From contig QORU01000007.1 in NCBI GenBank assembly GCA_003574785.1, positions 1 through 64,000 of the forward strand: a stretch of 64,000 bases of DNA, read 5' to 3'. This DNA is from Taklimakanibacter deserti (GTDB lineage: Bacteria > Pseudomonadota > Alphaproteobacteria > Rhizobiales > Aestuariivirgaceae). Within the stretch, counting starts at the first letter, position 1. Every line of letters begins with the position of its first letter. Shown here piece after piece: positions 1-8,821 of the stretch. The translations under genes and the position numbers were made by a program. The notes beneath the pieces are model-generated. The model was not told the DNA's origin. It ran no database searches and saw nothing but the letters and a program-made list of their open reading frames with translations.

Positions 1-646
1 AGGCTCTTGCTGCGTCTGATGCTGGAAGTCTGGGTTGCTCAGGCGCGAGTTCTCAATCCCGCCGCCGCGTGAAATCCGGATTGTTCACGGTCGACCAAAT
101 AGTCTTTGACCCTGCGACCTCTCTCAATTCGAATCAGGATCCGTCTCGTTTGGCGAGACGTAGCCCATCCCGTCAATGCGCAATTTCGCAATCATGGTAG
201 CAGCGCCATTCATGCTGGCGCTAGCCGGACCGTGAAATTCAACGCCTTCCCGGGACAAGTGTATATGGCGTGTATTAAAGCAGAGGGACAAACCACACCG
301 GGGCACCGTCGAGAAATCGAGCGTCGTCGCTGTGCTAGCAAAGTATGAACTAGAAACTTATATTCTAGACGCGGTGGATATTTAAGCTCGCTCCATTAGT
401 CTTTTCAAATTTGCGTAGGGAAAGCCGCAGAATTTACCCGATTTTTGTATCTCAAAGAGGCATGATGAGATGACAGTTCAGTCCTTGCATTGTCGTAATT
501 GATGGCAAAAGCTTGCTCTGCCACCGGTCCGACTCTGCCGCACAATACTTTGGCACGACAATTGCTCCATGGTGGTCCGGCAAATTGTCCGAACAAAGAG
601 CCCGTGTACTCAGTCGTTCCCCGACGATTAATTCCTAAGACGGCCT
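1..646. other. Stretch without a supported gene
   Basis: No reading frame here has a convincing composition, ribosome binding site or recognisable family. There is a perfect 7-bp hairpin at 142-160 (CGTCTCG / CGAGACG with a 5-base loop), without a T-run. An imperfect stem lies at about 556-592 (GACAATTGC / GCAAATTGTC), downstream of the minus-strand gene that ends at 647, and it could be a weak terminator for it. I see nothing else. Confidence 0.5.
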
Positions 647-1957
647 CTAGCTGGATGATTGTGGCCAATACCGGGTGCTCTGAAGGTACTCCGTAGATTC
701 CGGATGCTCGACAAACTCGAGCAGGTTTCCAATTTTCTTTGCAAGGATCGAACGCACTTCACTCGGAGTCGCAAAGAAGAATTCTCTACGGTGGTTGACC
801 CAGTTCATACGCCGGGAGGCGAAATGCTCATGAAGTTCACCCTCAAGTTTAATGGCGTCCTCTGAAAAATAGATCGCGTGAACGTCGTACCTGAATGGAA
901 CTGACGCATCACCAAGTTCTTGGATTCGATCCAAAGGATCCAAACGTCGGGTAAGCCCGATCTTCACCACACGCTCGCCGAAGGCACCGCGATTTGAGAT
1001 CACGTAGACGTAGCCGGCGCGAATGTTTGCCGTCCGATAGTCATTATGCGCGATCGCACGATCGACCTCAGCAAGCTTTCGCTCCAACTCAAAGTCGGAA
1101 CTGCCGCCGGTCTTGAGCTTCTCGATCACCGTAACGAGGTGGCTGCGCTCTTTGGTCAGGCGCTCCCTGGCAGCTGCGAGCTCTTGCTCGACTTTCCGCT
1201 CCTCACGTAGCCGTTCACGTTCGGCACGCGCCGCTTCACGCTCCTCCTCCTTCTTGATGAGAAAATCTGCTGTGAGCTCGATTTCCTCGATGCGTAGCGC
1301 ATGAAAGTGGTCACTGATATGCATTTCCATCATCTTGCCCAGCTTGGCGATCGCGGCTCGAGATGCATCAAGGCGCTTAACGGCGGTTACGACATTGCCG
1401 GGGCGAAGCGTCCTCACGACGTTTTCCGCCTCGGCGTTGTAGGCGCGTAGCATCAACTTGGCCAAATCGTTCGTCATGCTTCGGCCTTTCGCCAATGAGC
1501 CATCGAAGGTGAACATGTTGGATTTTTCGATCGCTGCATCAGCCTTGATGACCTCAGCTATTCGGACTGATATTGCGTCGAGGCGCTCGCGATAGGCGAC
1601 TGTGTTCTCCAATGGGTGGTGATACCGATAGATACCGGCGTTCTGAAGGATGCGCTCGTCGTTCAGTTCGATTACATTGCCTGCTTCAGTCCCGACTGCT
1701 TCCAAGCGAGCGCGAAGGGCTGCATTCTCTGCTTCTAGCAGCGCGATGCGAGCGTCGGTCCCTTGGGGAGATACAGGCGGCGCGGTTGCAGGCGTTGCCA
1801 TAGCATCATCTGCTTTCCCATCGTCGATCCACAACTGCCAACCTTTTGGGAGCGCGGGCCATGCCGGGTCCGGAGTCCAACCTTTCGGCGGTACCCACCC
1901 CGGTGGTGGCTTGGGCCAGCCTGGTGGTGGATTGAACGACAGCCCTCGTTGTTTCAT
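647..1957 (-). CDS. DUF4041 protein with C-terminal T5orf172/GIY-YIG-type nuclease domain
   Basis: Predicted 436 aa. The first ~45 residues are a tandem Pro-Gly-Trp module (PPPGWP, PPPGWV, PPKGWT, PDPAWP, LPKGWQLW). A short coiled coil follows (about 72-90), then an alpha-helical DUF4041-like middle with a long Glu/Arg-rich coiled coil (about 230-300). The C-terminal ~95 residues contain GYVYVISN, VVKIGLTRR, the helix LEGELHEHF and REFFF, the pattern of the T5orf172/MUG113 branch of GIY-YIG nucleases (Y-V-Y, K-I-G-x-T-R, E in the helix). Its ATG overlaps the stop of the upstream gene by 4 bases, so translation is coupled. By family knowledge such domains occur in phage and defence contexts. 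A role as a nucleic-acid-cutting effector is inference. Confidence 0.8.
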   Translation of the reverse strand: MKQRGLSFNPPPGWPKPPPGWVPPKGWTPDPAWPALPKGWQLWIDDGKADDAMATPATAPPVSPQGTDARIALLEAENAALRARLEAVGTEAGNVIELNDERILQNAGIYRYHHPLENTVAYRERLDAISVRIAEVIKADAAIEKSNMFTFDGSLAKGRSMTNDLAKLMLRAYNAEAENVVRTLRPGNVVTAVKRLDASRAAIAKLGKMMEMHISDHFHALRIEEIELTADFLIKKEEEREAARAERERLREERKVEQELAAARERLTKERSHLVTVIEKLKTGGSSDFELERKLAEVDRAIAHNDYRTANIRAGYVYVISNRGAFGERVVKIGLTRRLDPLDRIQELGDASVPFRYDVHAIYFSEDAIKLEGELHEHFASRRMNWVNHRREFFFATPSEVRSILAKKIGNLLEFVEHPESTEYLQSTRYWPQSSS

Positions 1958-3216
1958 GCTCTGCGCACTCCCGCCCGCTCAACCGCGATAAGTCCATGCG
2001 GATTCTGCGACACGGCCGCACCAAGTCTATCAAGCGTGAGCGCTGGAACGACAGCGGATAGATTAAACTGCAAGAAAGCGTCGCGTTCAGCCGCTGCGAC
2101 GACCAGCGGGATATATGCACGCCGCCCGGTCGCCGGGTCGACGGTACTTGCGCCGACATCCAGTGAGATCGTCCGGATGAGAGCGCGGCGGTCCGATTCA
2201 AAAATCTCGTGAAACGATCTGAGCGCCACCTGATGAACTGCACTGGCATAGCGGTCACGACATTCCTTCTGCGACAGGGCTGTCCAGGTGATCTCGTCGG
2301 AAGCCTTGGTGTATTTGAAGGCCTTAATATCTGGAATCGCTTCCGGGCCAGGCACTGCCACTGACAAGCGAAGTTCCGCCGACGAGGGGTCGAATTCGAA
2401 CTGATGCGTTACTTGAAAATCCACCGGATACGCTGAGTTCGAAAGCACGATGGCAACATACTCCTGCACCGCCTCGGCCGTGCCGTATCCGAGGTTTGTA
2501 ATCAGTTCGTCCAAACGCCTGTTGTTCTCCGCAGCCTCTTCCTCGCGCGCCTCGCACTCCTGCGCGAAGCTCGCGTGGGCGGCCTTTAATTGTTCAAGGC
2601 GATTGACCTCATCCCGCACATGTTTTTGTCTCGCTTTCTCGCGGAGTACTTCCGCGCGTCGACACTCAGCACCCCAGTCCACGAGATTGCGTTCGTGCGC
2701 GCGCTTGGAATCCGCAGCAGCTTCCACGTACTTCCTTTTCCCAAACAGCTTTCCCAATCCTCGCGGTGGATCGGGTGGGACCAAAACTGGTCGAGGAGGA
2801 TCTGGAATCGCTCGCGGCTGGGGAATCGGCGTTTCTAAGTTGCCAGGATTGAAAGGCGGATGCTGAGCGACCATGCGCAAGGTCCTCAGATCAACGTAGT
2901 CATCTCTCGATAGAGTTGATGTCAGCAGCGTGTCAATATCCTCGTAGATTTCTGCGAGCTGAGCATTTCGCTCATCAACCTCTGCCTGCATGGCCTCAAG
3001 GTGCGCTTCCTTTGCTTCCTTCTCAAGACGCTTTCTTTCCGCTTCGGCAGATCTCGCTAACTGCACCTTCGCTCGTTCTTCCGCTTTACGGGCTTGTTCA
3101 ACACGACGTACGAGCGCTGCATGCTCTCGCGTGGTCTGTCGATGCTTCCGCTCTTCCTCTCGGGCGGCGATTCGAGCCTGATGCTGAAGCTCTGCGAAAA
3201 AACCCCTTCGTGCCAT
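1954..3216 (-). CDS. Coiled-coil protein of an uncharacterised family, partner of the DUF4041 nuclease-like gene
   Basis: Predicted 420 aa. Residues 1-100 are a highly charged coiled coil. A proline-rich linker follows (about 115-150, ending in GLGKLFGKRK), then a second coiled coil (about 155-235) and a globular beta-rich C-terminal domain of ~180 residues containing LGYGTAEAVQEYV and VHQVALRSFHEIFE. The ATG is preceded by AGGGA at 8 bases. From memory it resembles proteins annotated 'restriction system protein' in Actinobacteria, but I see no Mrr-type catalytic motif. It is the first gene of a two-gene operon and its TGA overlaps the next ATG. The function is unknown. A sensing or scaffold subunit for the downstream nuclease-like protein is an inference from the coupling. 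Confidence 0.75.
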   Translation of the reverse strand: MARRGFFAELQHQARIAAREEERKHRQTTREHAALVRRVEQARKAEERAKVQLARSAEAERKRLEKEAKEAHLEAMQAEVDERNAQLAEIYEDIDTLLTSTLSRDDYVDLRTLRMVAQHPPFNPGNLETPIPQPRAIPDPPRPVLVPPDPPRGLGKLFGKRKYVEAAADSKRAHERNLVDWGAECRRAEVLREKARQKHVRDEVNRLEQLKAAHASFAQECEAREEEAAENNRRLDELITNLGYGTAEAVQEYVAIVLSNSAYPVDFQVTHQFEFDPSSAELRLSVAVPGPEAIPDIKAFKYTKASDEITWTALSQKECRDRYASAVHQVALRSFHEIFESDRRALIRTISLDVGASTVDPATGRRAYIPLVVAAAERDAFLQFNLSAVVPALTLDRLGAAVSQNPHGLIAVERAGVRRA

Positions 3217-3282
3217 AGTGCTTCCCTGATGTTCTTACTTGCGCTGGGACTATTGCGAGTACTAGCAACTTCGGTGAGTTGC

Positions 3283-3561
3283 TCACACCCTGGACCTCCA
3301 CCAGCCGGCCGCCCTCGCTTCCCCTTCGAAGCAAAACCAGCGTTCGCCCTTGCCGGTCGAAATGCGGATCTCCAAGTAATGGCGGTGTCCGGGCACGTGA
3401 TAAATCCGCTCGCCAGTATTCTAGTTGATGTTGCCCTTGATGTTGCAGGTGTTGGTCAGCAAGGGGATGTGAGATGTTTGCGCGTAATCCCACCACACGA
3501 GCGAGTAAGCGGCGATCACACAGAAGCCAAGTAGCCCCAGGGTGTATTGCCCAAAGTCCAT
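3283..3561 (-). pseudogene. ExoI-like small protein interrupted by an in-frame amber codon
   Basis: From ATG 3561 the frame encodes an N-terminal hydrophobic segment (about residues 6-24), then TCNIKGNIN, a TAG at 3421-3423 (codon 47), and continues in the same frame with NTGERIYHVPGHRHY and KGERWFCFEGEARAAGWWRS to TGA at 3283. The small rhizobial ExoI-type proteins carry the continuous motif CNIKGN-x-x-x-TGERIYHVPG...GERWFCSEAEARAAGWR, so the TAG replaces exactly one residue. Without the amber the product would be 92 aa, of normal size and probably membrane-anchored or exported. Either the gene is broken by a point mutation or the base is wrong. It stands alone, far from the polysaccharide locus. 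Confidence 0.75.
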
Positions 3562-3569
3562 CCATGATC

Positions 3570-4417
3570 GCTAGCGGGGTCGGCGCGAGTAAGGTCGCCT
3601 ACCCTGCCACTGACCGCCATTGTTATCGACGCCCATGAGCCGCCCATGTCGCGGAGATTGTCGTTAGGTAAAGAATGCGCCCAAACGTTGTCTTTTGTCT
3701 AGAGGGGTGTAGTTTTGACACTGTTTCGGGCGTCTTACTTACTCAGAAACGCCGTGAGGGACGGACGCAATCCTGAACAATACAGTGAGCAATATGCAGC
3801 GGGATCACGACGACCGTGGACCCTTTGACTTGCTGCGCAGGGATCTCTTTAAAAACGGCTCAGCAATCTTGTGGTAATAGACAGAAATGCGGCGATCGAG
3901 TCCTGCCTTAGCCCTGGCGAGCGCCAATCCGATTGGGTTGGGCAGGGAAATGACGCAGGCTAGGGCGGATGTAATTGCCCGTCTCTGCCATGAACGGCAC
4001 GTGTCCTAGTGATAGAAGCTACGATCGAGCTTTGCCCGAACCCCCATATTGTCGAGCTGTTCTCTGGTGCACTTCCAATCCTATATCATCGCCATGACCT
4101 TAGAACTGGGCCTGAGCCCTATGTCGCTCCAGAGAGCCCAAAGGACTGCCGAGTATCATCCGACGAGCGACTCGGATCCGACGAGCCGGGAGGAAGACTC
4201 GATGGCCGAGAAGGCGGACCCGACGCGCGGAGAAAAGGAAAGGTTAGGGCTTTGCCTTGACGCGGATCATCTCGATGATCTGCGTTACTACCGGGGACAT
4301 TCGCTGGCGGCTAAAAGCACGCTATTTACCCGTTGAAGCTCATATCCGTTTTGTATTGCCCATGGCATCGAAATTGGTTGAAATTCGGCACGCAACCACG
4401 CGTAGCGGAGGTGAAGC
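3570..4417. other. Mostly non-coding stretch
   Basis: Apart from the doubtful small frame at 4094-4336, I find no supported gene. A minus-strand open stretch at about 3815-3985 has a plausible amino-acid composition but no clear start or recognisable family. The region may hold decayed sequence, like its pseudogene neighbours on both sides. Confidence 0.4.
4094..4336 (+). CDS. Doubtful small hypothetical protein
   Basis: An 80-residue frame, rich in Asp, Glu and Arg, with a plausible C-terminal helix (LDADHLDDLRYYRGHSLAAK). I do not recognise it, there is no strong ribosome binding site before the ATG, and overlapping frames exist. It lies just upstream of the frameshifted dehydrogenase. It is listed only because its composition is less random than that of its overlapping frames. 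Confidence 0.25.
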   Translation: MTLELGLSPMSLQRAQRTAEYHPTSDSDPTSREEDSMAEKADPTRGEKERLGLCLDADHLDDLRYYRGHSLAAKSTLFTR

Positions 4418-5778
4418 GTGAATCTGCACAGGATGCTGGTCGAACGTCAGATCATGGGCAAGCCGTTGCGCGTCGGCATGATCGGGGCCGGCAAATTCGG
4501 ATCCATGTATCTGGCTCAGGCGCGACGAACGCCCGGCATCCATCTTGTGGGGCTGGCGGACCTTTCCGTATCGCGCGCGCTCGACGCCTTCAAGACCACA
4601 GGCTGGGCGGCTGAGAGGTATTCCGCCAAGAGCCTCGACGAAGCCGCCAGGACAGGCGGCACTCATGTCTGTGACGATGCAGATGCGCTCATCTCCTGTT
4701 CCGCCATCGAGATCATCGTCGAGGTGACCGGCAACCCGCTGGCCGCGGTGCGCCATGCTGTCCGGGCCTTCGCGGCGAAAAAGCATGTGATCAATGTGAG
4801 GTCGAAGCGGATGCGTTCTGCGGGCCGTTCCTTTCGAGAAAGGCTTCCGAGGCGGGCGTGGTCTACAGCCTCGCCTATGGTGACCAGCCGGCATTGATCT
4901 GCGATCTGGTCGACTGGGCCCGCGCGGCCGGCTTCGAGGTCGTCAGCGCGGGCCGCGGCCACAAATGGCTGCCGCATTTTGCGGCATCGACGCCGGATGC
5001 GGTGTGGGATCATTATGGGCTGACCGCGGAACAGGCGCGCCAAGGTGGTCTCAATCCGCAGATGTTCAATTCGTTCCTGGACGGATCGAAGCCCGCCATC
5101 GAATGCGCCGCCGTCTGCAATGCGACGGGGCTTGCCGCGCCGCCGGACGGACTCGAGTATCCGCCAAGCTCACTGACCGGCATTCCGTCCGTCTGCAGGC
5201 CAAGGAGCGAGGGCGGGCAACTCTACAGCAAGGGCCAAGTGGAAGTGCTGTCCTCCCTCGAGCGCGACGGGCGCCCGATCCCCGACAACATACGCTGGGG
5301 TGTCTTCGTCGTCTTCGAGGGAGATTCCGACTATGTCCGCCGCTGCTTCAGCGAATATGGCATGGCGACCGACCCTGGCGGCCGCTACAGCGCCCTCTAC
5401 AAGCGCTGGCATCTGATCGGCCTGGAGCTCGGCATATCGGTCGCGTCGGTGGGCCTGCGCGGAGAACCCACCGGATGCGCCAGCCAATTTCGAGCCGACG
5501 CGATCGCCGCGGCCAAGCGCGACCTCAGGCCGGGCGAAATACTGGATGGTGAAGGGGGCTACACGGTCGTCGGCAAGCTCATGCCCGCCGACACCAGTCT
5601 CACGATCGGCGCTCTCCCGCTCGGGCTCACCCACAAGGTAAAAATGCTGCGGCCCGTCAGGACCGGGACGCCGCTCACATGGCAGGACGTCGAGATCGAT
5701 CCGACACTCGATGCCGTGCGCGCGCGCCGTGAGATGGAAGCGACACTGAAGATGAAGCGCCCAGCCTCGAGACCCTGA
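4418..5778 (+). pseudogene. COG4091-type NAD(P)-dependent dehydrogenase with SAF domain, broken by a 1-base deletion
   Basis: The GTG at 4418 follows GGAGG by 6 bases. The first frame gives a Rossmann start (VGMIGAGKFGS) through AAKKHVINV and then falls into nonsense. From 4801 the next frame carries on the same protein (VEADAFCGPFL..., then VVYSLAYGDQPALICDLVDWAR). The join is at 4799-4800, where two bases stand in place of a codon, so one base is missing. The C-terminal part contains a SAF/AFP-like domain (LRPGEILDGEGGYTVVGKL). Restored length would be about 453 aa. COG4091 proteins are predicted homoserine-dehydrogenase-like oxidoreductases found in sugar and sugar-acid catabolism; the substrate is unknown. 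Real decay and a sequencing error are both possible. Confidence 0.75.
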
Positions 5779-5802
5779 CGGAAAGCGAGCGGAACAAGGG
5801 AT

Positions 5803-6498
5803 TCAGGGCCGGAGCACGGCCCCCTGAGTCCGGCCGTTGTCGGTGCCGTTGGGCTGGTCTGCAGGATCCTCGACGGCGAAGACGCTGTCCGGATCGGCGT
5901 TCGGGTCCGCAGGCGCGGCTTCGTATCTATCCTGCTTCTGCTCCATTTCGCGGAAGTCGGCCTGCTCGGTCACCAGCCTGCGCTCGGCGGCGTCGATTGC
6001 ATCCGCTATTGTCTTGTCCTCAGGCGTCTTGGGCGAACCATCCGCTTTAAACTCGGGCGCCTTCGCGGCGGGGATGGCAACCCTGCCCGCCGGCGTGTCG
6101 ACGAGCGCCGCGCGCACCCGCTCCATCCCGAAATCGTAGAGGTAGACGTGCCCGAGCTCGTGCCGGTGGAGGGCGGCCAGGAAGCGCCGGTACTCCCTGC
6201 GCTGGGCAGCCGGCGCCGCCTGAAACTGCGCGCGCCGCCACTGCGGCAGGCGGACCTTCGTCGTCCAGACGACCTCCTTGATCTGGATGGTGATCCGTTG
6301 CGTGGCGGGATCGAAGAGCCACTCCGACCGGTGGTCGAATTCGAGCGTCGTCTCTCCGGCAAAGCGCTTCTGTCCGTCGCTCGAAAGGGTTCCTTTCCCG
6401 GCCGCAGGGTCGAAGATATCGTACGCCACGTCGCCGAGATCTGCGCCTTCCACCTCGTAGCGCTCGTAGCTGGTGCCGCCTCCTGAGCCGTTCGACAT
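5803..6498 (-). CDS. DUF922 family zinc-protease-like protein
   Basis: Predicted 231 aa. The N-terminal half has the DUF922 pattern (YERYEVEGADLGDV, then Trp-rich strands and VVWTTKVRLPQW). A Zn-protease type HExxH follows in LHRHELGHVYLYD, near residues 112-124. The C-terminal ~100 residues include a charged helix with RRLVTEQADFREMEQKQ. I see no signal peptide, unlike many exported DUF922 members. It starts 2 bases after the small gene at 6501-6710, so the two are very probably co-transcribed. Proteolytic activity is inferred from the HELGH motif alone. Confidence 0.75.
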   Translation of the reverse strand: MSNGSGGGTSYERYEVEGADLGDVAYDIFDPAAGKGTLSSDGQKRFAGETTLEFDHRSEWLFDPATQRITIQIKEVVWTTKVRLPQWRRAQFQAAPAAQRREYRRFLAALHRHELGHVYLYDFGMERVRAALVDTPAGRVAIPAAKAPEFKADGSPKTPEDKTIADAIDAAERRLVTEQADFREMEQKQDRYEAAPADPNADPDSVFAVEDPADQPNGTDNGRTQGAVLRP

Positions 6499-6500
6499 CG

Positions 6501-6710
6501 CTAAATCTCTATATCGGCGCAGTCTTCATTGGTTCCGGTGTACATGCCCTGGTCGATGATCGATCTCTCGCCGTTCGGGGTCGCGCCTTCGATCTGTCCA
6601 TCGGCGTTTCGGCTATAGACGACCCGCCCCCTGAGCGTTCCGCAGGATGGCTTGAGCTTGCGGTATCTCGGCCTTTTTCCGGAGATCATCTCTTGTTCGG
6701 GCGACGCCAT
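6501..6710 (-). CDS. Small hypothetical protein upstream of the DUF922 gene
   Basis: The ATG at 6710 is preceded by GGGAG at 7 bases, which favours it over the ATG 6 bases upstream. The product is 69 aa, hydrophilic, with two cysteines (PSCGTLRG and EDCADIEI at the very C-terminus). I do not recognise it. The TAG is separated by 2 bases from the DUF922 start, so the pair forms an operon. Given its size and position it could be a substrate, inhibitor or chaperone of the protease-like protein; this is speculation. Confidence 0.5.
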   Translation of the reverse strand: MASPEQEMISGKRPRYRKLKPSCGTLRGRVVYSRNADGQIEGATPNGERSIIDQGMYTGTNEDCADIEI

Positions 6711-6852
6711 CGTCATTCTCCCAATCGCCGTGAGCCCTTCGCAGGGGACACGCGCCGATCGTGATATTTTCCAAATCTCCCCGTTCGGCCCACGATGTCA
6801 AGCGGGGAAATGCGGCACGAATAATCTCTGGTCGAGGCTCAGGGACGCGCGC

Positions 6853-8577
6853 CTAGTGCGGTCTGCGATTCTCCACGAAAGCACCTGGCAGGTTTCGCTC
6901 GGCGTCGCCGACAGCCTCCATCTTTTGACGAAGGCTCTCCTCAAAACGAGCCGTAACCTTTCTCTCTGCGTCAGTGAGTTCAGCGGCCGTCGCTGGCGGG
7001 CCGCCCTGGGTCAAGGCGTCACGCTGCAGAGTGGTAATGACGTTCAGCCGGGTGAGGCGATAATCCGTCAGAGTCTGGTTGTAATCCGCCAAGGCTGCTT
7101 CGAACCGTTCTTGCAGATATCCCAATCCCGCCGTCTCATCGAGGGGAGGGTCGCAGATGAATTTCGCAAGCGTGTCCCGCCTGAAAGGTATCATGCTGTC
7201 GGTCAATGTCTTCGAAAGCTGGCCGGTCTCGGTAATATGCACGAAGCCCTTGTTGTTCTGGGTCGTCGGCCAGTTGAAGGTTACTGTGTTCACCGTGCCG
7301 ATCGGCTTCTCGTTCGCATGTTGATGACAGCCGCCGCAAGTGGCGGCGCCAGCCCTCGCCATGACATCGTCGATGGTGACCGACGCGCCAAGGGGGAAAC
7401 CCGTGAGCAATTTCTGCAGAGCGAACGTGATATCGTTTCTGAAGTCGGACCCGAGATTCTCTTCCGGAACATCAAGCGTTCCTTGGGAATCGCTCTGAAA
7501 TTCGTTGAAGCGGCCGTCGGGCGTCGGCAATCCCACCCTGTTCACGACAACCTTTTCATAGTGAGACCGGTCGAATGCCGGACTGTGCGGATTCAAACGC
7601 GGATCAGTCATCATCGCCTTGGGTATGAATACCAGCTCAGGCTCCAACAGCCCTTCCAAAATCCCCTTATGGGCGACAAAGGCGGCATGAAACTCTGCTC
7701 GAAGCGGATCCAACCCGTCGGCTTTCTTGCCCGCGTCCACATATAGCTCGGCCAGCGGGTTGCTTTTGACCGGTTCCATCACAAACCGGCCAGGATCGGT
7801 CGACAGGAGCTTCCATTCGCGCAGCTGCCACTTGTCCTCGATGAACAGGTTGCCGCGCAGCTGTCCAAGAGCGCCGAGGTGATGCGGGTGTATCGGCCCC
7901 GGAGTGTATCCCGGTATCCCGTCAAAGTAGAACTTCCGCAAGGCCTCGATGCGCTGGGCATCGTCCTCAATGTCGCTCAGATCGCGCCAGAAGTCTGCCA
8001 GGCCGAGGCAACCGGCGGCGCCAACGAATTGCGGATTGGGCATTTTCATTTCGAATATCAGGAAGAAGCGGTCATCGAACTTTCCCACCTTCGGAGGGGA
8101 TATCGGAGCCTTGAAGGCGTACACGATCCGGTACTCTCCGCAGTTTCGGAAATTTCTCGGTGCCAGATCGAGCCGATTGAACAGGCCGACAGGGACCAGG
8201 CCGTACTCATCGTCGGGGTCAAGCAGCCGCGACGCCACAAGCTGATTTTCGCCCGGCCGGACGTCAACCTTCATCACGACATTGGAGATCGGGTTGACTT
8301 CTTCACTCTTGGCGAAGGTCGCTACCAAGCTCGCCATGAGCGCTGCCTCTGCGTCTGCTCCCGAGGCCGGAACCGGCAAGTCCCGAAGCAGTTGCGCGAT
8401 GACTTTCCTCAACGCAAACGGCTCCTTCAGCAAGGCGGGATCATGCACGACAATGGAGCGATCCGGATCAATCGTGGGAGCGCATGGTTGAGCGCTTAGC
8501 GGGGCCGTCGCCATGCACCCCCCGAGCACGGATGCAACAATCCTTCGAGATGCTGCCTTTATCGACGAGGTGATCAT
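6853..8577 (-). CDS. Exported protein with a CGGCH heme-binding-type motif
   Basis: The ATG at 8577 is preceded by GGAG at a good distance; an ATG 18 bases upstream lacks one. The product is 574 aa. An N-terminal signal (SRRIVASVLGGCMATAPLSA) either contains a lipobox-like LGGC or is cleaved after LSA. The body has no repeat or membrane segment. Near residue 420 is AATCGGCHQHANEKPIG, a single CxxCH typical of c-type heme attachment, followed by a C-terminal helical region. It is probably periplasmic or surface-exposed. I know no function for this family. One CxxCH in a long unrelated body could also be a metal site. Confidence 0.7.
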   Translation of the reverse strand: MITSSIKAASRRIVASVLGGCMATAPLSAQPCAPTIDPDRSIVVHDPALLKEPFALRKVIAQLLRDLPVPASGADAEAALMASLVATFAKSEEVNPISNVVMKVDVRPGENQLVASRLLDPDDEYGLVPVGLFNRLDLAPRNFRNCGEYRIVYAFKAPISPPKVGKFDDRFFLIFEMKMPNPQFVGAAGCLGLADFWRDLSDIEDDAQRIEALRKFYFDGIPGYTPGPIHPHHLGALGQLRGNLFIEDKWQLREWKLLSTDPGRFVMEPVKSNPLAELYVDAGKKADGLDPLRAEFHAAFVAHKGILEGLLEPELVFIPKAMMTDPRLNPHSPAFDRSHYEKVVVNRVGLPTPDGRFNEFQSDSQGTLDVPEENLGSDFRNDITFALQKLLTGFPLGASVTIDDVMARAGAATCGGCHQHANEKPIGTVNTVTFNWPTTQNNKGFVHITETGQLSKTLTDSMIPFRRDTLAKFICDPPLDETAGLGYLQERFEAALADYNQTLTDYRLTRLNVITTLQRDALTQGGPPATAAELTDAERKVTARFEESLRQKMEAVGDAERNLPGAFVENRRPH

Positions 8578-8821
8578 TTCGTCTCCAAAGTTCATAGTGG
8601 TGACCGGGTCACACCATGATGAAAGCTCGGCATCGGCATTTTGAGGTCGGAATCAAGATGCATTTCATCGGTAAAGAAAGCATCCTGGCCAGCGCGGGTC
8701 ACTGCGGAGACCCCGAAGCCCCATTCAGATCGGGAAGCGACCTTTCTTATCGGGCCGGCCGGCCAATGGGCCCGGGCCGGCGACCACCTGCCCAGCCACC
8801 ATCGGCCTTATCACCGCGAAG

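Noticed and set aside
142..160. Perfect 7-bp hairpin as terminator or tRNA arm
   Set aside because: No T-run, no gene ending there, and no cloverleaf can be drawn around it.
106..348. 80-residue plus-strand open frame
   Set aside because: No ribosome binding site, no recognisable family and an equally long opposite frame; probably chance.
3815..3985. Minus-strand open stretch with plausible composition (PNPIGLALARAKAGLDRRIS)
   Set aside because: No start codon with a ribosome binding site and no recognised family; possibly a decayed fragment.
6652..7746. 364-residue plus-strand open frame
   Set aside because: Antisense to the CGGCH protein gene, which has signal peptide, binding site and coherent composition.
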